From: an uncultured Helicobacter sp.
GTDB taxonomy: Bacteria > Campylobacterota > Campylobacteria > Campylobacterales > Helicobacteraceae
Length of the DNA: 35,212 bases
Assembly (NCBI RefSeq): GCF_937906905.1
Contig: NZ_CALERY010000036.1
Span: forward strand, 1-35,212
Direction of reading: 5' to 3'
Shown: positions 34,315 to 35,212 of the stretch, piece after piece
Numbering within the stretch: the first letter of the stretch is position 1
Layout of the letters: every line of letters begins with the position of its first letter
Position numbers and translations under genes: made by a program
The notes under the pieces: model-generated
Told to the model about the DNA's origin: nothing
The model's database searches: none
Seen by the model: only the letters and a program-made list of their open reading frames with translations

Positions 34315-34378
34315 CAAAAACACACACATAAAAACACAAATCCCAATAAACACAAAAAGTGGATTCTAGCTTTTCTCT

Positions 34379-34416
34379 GTCATTGCGAGCCGATGAAATC
34401 GGCGTGGCAATCCATA
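34379..34416. repeat. Dispersed hairpin repeat, copy 2
   Basis: The outer arms are the same as in copy 1 (GTCATTGCGA and GTGGCAATCCA), but the inner stem is GCCGAT, GAA loop, ATCGGC. The inner sequence differs from copy 1 while pairing is kept. A degenerate third left arm lies near 34246-34263. Confidence 0.75.
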
Positions 34417-34498
34417 AACACAACAACTAAAACACATAAATCCTAGAATCCACTTCCGCAAACAATGTGTAAATATTTAGTCTAATTATAAAAAGCCG

Positions 34499-34512
34499 TT
34501 TTTTTTTTTTTT
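34499..34512 (+). repeat. Poly-T tract (T14) at a promoter
   Basis: Fourteen T lie nine bases upstream of the TACAAT -10 of the terminal gene, in the position a -35/spacer would occupy. Length change could vary transcription. Confidence 0.8.
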
Positions 34513-34521
34513 GATTTTGGC

Positions 34522-34527
34522 TACAAT
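34522..34527 (+). promoter_or_regulatory. -10 element for the terminal exported-protein gene
   Basis: TACAAT sits 33 bases before the ATG at 34560, downstream of the T14 tract; AAGGAG at 34548-34553 is the ribosome-binding site. Confidence 0.5.
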
Positions 34528-34559
34528 GTGGCTTTGATTTCTTGCTTTAAGGAGTTTTT

Positions 34560-35212
34560 ATGAAAACGCTTAACACAAATAGCCCCTTAAATAAACGGGG
34601 GGGGGGGGAATCTTGTAGATTCTAGCTCCAAGCCTACTCAAGCAAACACTACTCACAACGACAGAAAGCCTACTCGCCTAGGCTTAAGCCTAGCGTGCTT
34701 TGTCGCACTATCCTCTAGCTTAACTTTGACAAATCTCCACGCTGGTTGGGGTCTGTATCCTGGTGATGACACATACGCCAACTGCAATCCCCAATGGACT
34801 GGTAGCGATTTTCAAATTGATCCCAAAAATGGCGATACTTGCAAGGGGGACTCGGTAAGCCTCATCACAGATGGCGGTTGGAACAGAACCCTAATACTAA
34901 AAGGGGTTACTTTAGACAGCTTTGGTATTGCAACTAAGAATGCCACTATAAATGCTTTTGGCATCTGGGGTAAAGGTTACTTCAACAACTCCCACATAGG
35001 GACGGCAAATATTGAAGGAAGGCTCAAAGTCGAGCTTGCAGCCCAAAGCGGAACCAACACAATGAACACCCTAAATCACACAGGATCCCTCCTCAATATA
35101 AAAACTCTTGCAGATGACAGCACTCTTGCTATAACCACCCTCAACCAAGCCACCACCGGACTCTCCCAAATCTTCAAAAATGTCAGCGTAGAGCATTTCA
35201 ATCTCTATGCTG
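34560..35212 (+). pseudogene. Phase-variable autotransporter-like exported protein, OFF, partial
   Basis: The ATG at 34560 follows AAGGAG and opens MKTLNTNSPLNKR before a tract of 12 G (34597-34608). With 12 G the frame reaches a TAG after about 21 codons. With 11 G it would continue without a stop to the window end: NLVDSSSKPTQ, a basic region, a hydrophobic export signal (LGLSLACFVALSSSLTLTNL, probable cut near LHA), then a Gly/Asn/Thr-rich beta-strand-like passenger (GIWGKGYFNNSHIGTANIEG, repeats of T-L and I-N pairs). The 3' end, including any barrel domain, is beyond the window. The long signal and passenger resemble Helicobacter autotransporters (VacA-like/FaaA-like group), a family call of moderate certainty. 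It is classed as pseudogene only because it is out of frame here; it is more likely a switched-off contingency gene. Confidence 0.7.
34597..34608 (+). repeat. Poly-G tract (12) near the start of the exported-protein gene
   Basis: Twelve G after AAAC interrupt the frame at codon 13. The open downstream frame needs 8, 11 or 14 G, so the present count is off by one. Confidence 0.9.

Larger units (their letters stand above)
34147..34559. other. Intergenic region with dispersed repeats and a variable promoter
   Basis: This holds the ribosome-binding site of the NhaC gene at the left, two or three hairpin repeat copies (34244-34416) in the middle, and a T14 tract with -10 (34499-34527) plus AAGGAG for the exported protein gene at the right. 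No credible gene is seen. Confidence 0.6.

Noticed and set aside
34065..34355. Minus-strand frame overlapping the NhaC start and the hairpin repeats
   Set aside because: It reads through repeat sequence and the NhaC 5' end in another frame; no family similarity.
1..35212. tRNA, rRNA, CRISPR arrays, transposase genes, prophage genes
   Set aside because: I looked for cloverleaf-like ends, regular spacer-repeat patterns and transposase or integrase motifs and saw none.

Overview
The window looks like the chromosome of an enterohepatic-type Helicobacter or a close relative in the Campylobacterota. From memory, several gene orders match H. pylori: greA-dut-two envelope proteins-coaX (HP0866 to HP0862), gltX2-yggT-slt (HP0643 to HP0645), and pepQ/aroQ/rpsO/flhA/DHH protein (HP1037 to HP1042). 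One block (formyl-THF cyclo-ligase, rny, thioredoxin-like lipoprotein, ftsY, radA) matches Campylobacter jejuni. A histidine-biosynthesis gene (hisG), which H. pylori lacks, and a monomeric-type isocitrate dehydrogenase start argue against H. pylori itself. Base composition appears higher in G+C than in most helicobacters. The species cannot be named from sequence reading alone.

Layout: (1) 1-43, minus-strand start of an icd-like gene. (2) 381-12877, a plus-strand housekeeping run: phosphate transporter, CorC-like protein, folate enzyme, RNase Y, thioredoxin-like lipoprotein, FtsY, RadA, GreA, dUTPase, a membrane TPR-like protein plus a lipoprotein (possible YfgM/BamB-like pair), CoaX and short-form HisG. 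(3) 12911-16082, fliR on the minus strand and two outer-membrane proteins on the plus strand. (4) 16201-20027, a Crp/Fnr regulator divergent from a Tat-exported Fe-S protein, a cytochrome b and a SLAC1/TehA-family channel, with no catalytic subunit. (5) 20162-24133, gltX2, yggT, slt and a TRL-like lipoprotein. (6) 24264-30600, minus strand: pepQ and aroQ, then an NYN/LOTUS protein, a small acidic protein, a DHH phosphoesterase and flhA. (7) rpsO. (8) 31577-34146, minus strand: NhaC-type antiporter overlapping a fucosyltransferase. (9) 34147-35212, dispersed hairpin repeats and the start of a large exported protein.

The most distinctive biology is at the cell surface. Four long homopolymers sit where slippage would switch genes: T16 at the TRL promoter, G11 inside the fucosyltransferase (in frame), T14 at the promoter of the terminal gene, and G12 in its fifth-to-last stretch before the signal peptide, where the count puts the gene out of frame (OFF). 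The TRL mRNA leader also has nested complementary arms suggesting a structured RNA. The word TAGATTCT/AGAATCTA (core GANTC) recurs strikingly across coding and noncoding DNA. Many genes share an extended -10 promoter (TG-N-TATACT or TG-C-TACAAT) with no evident -35.
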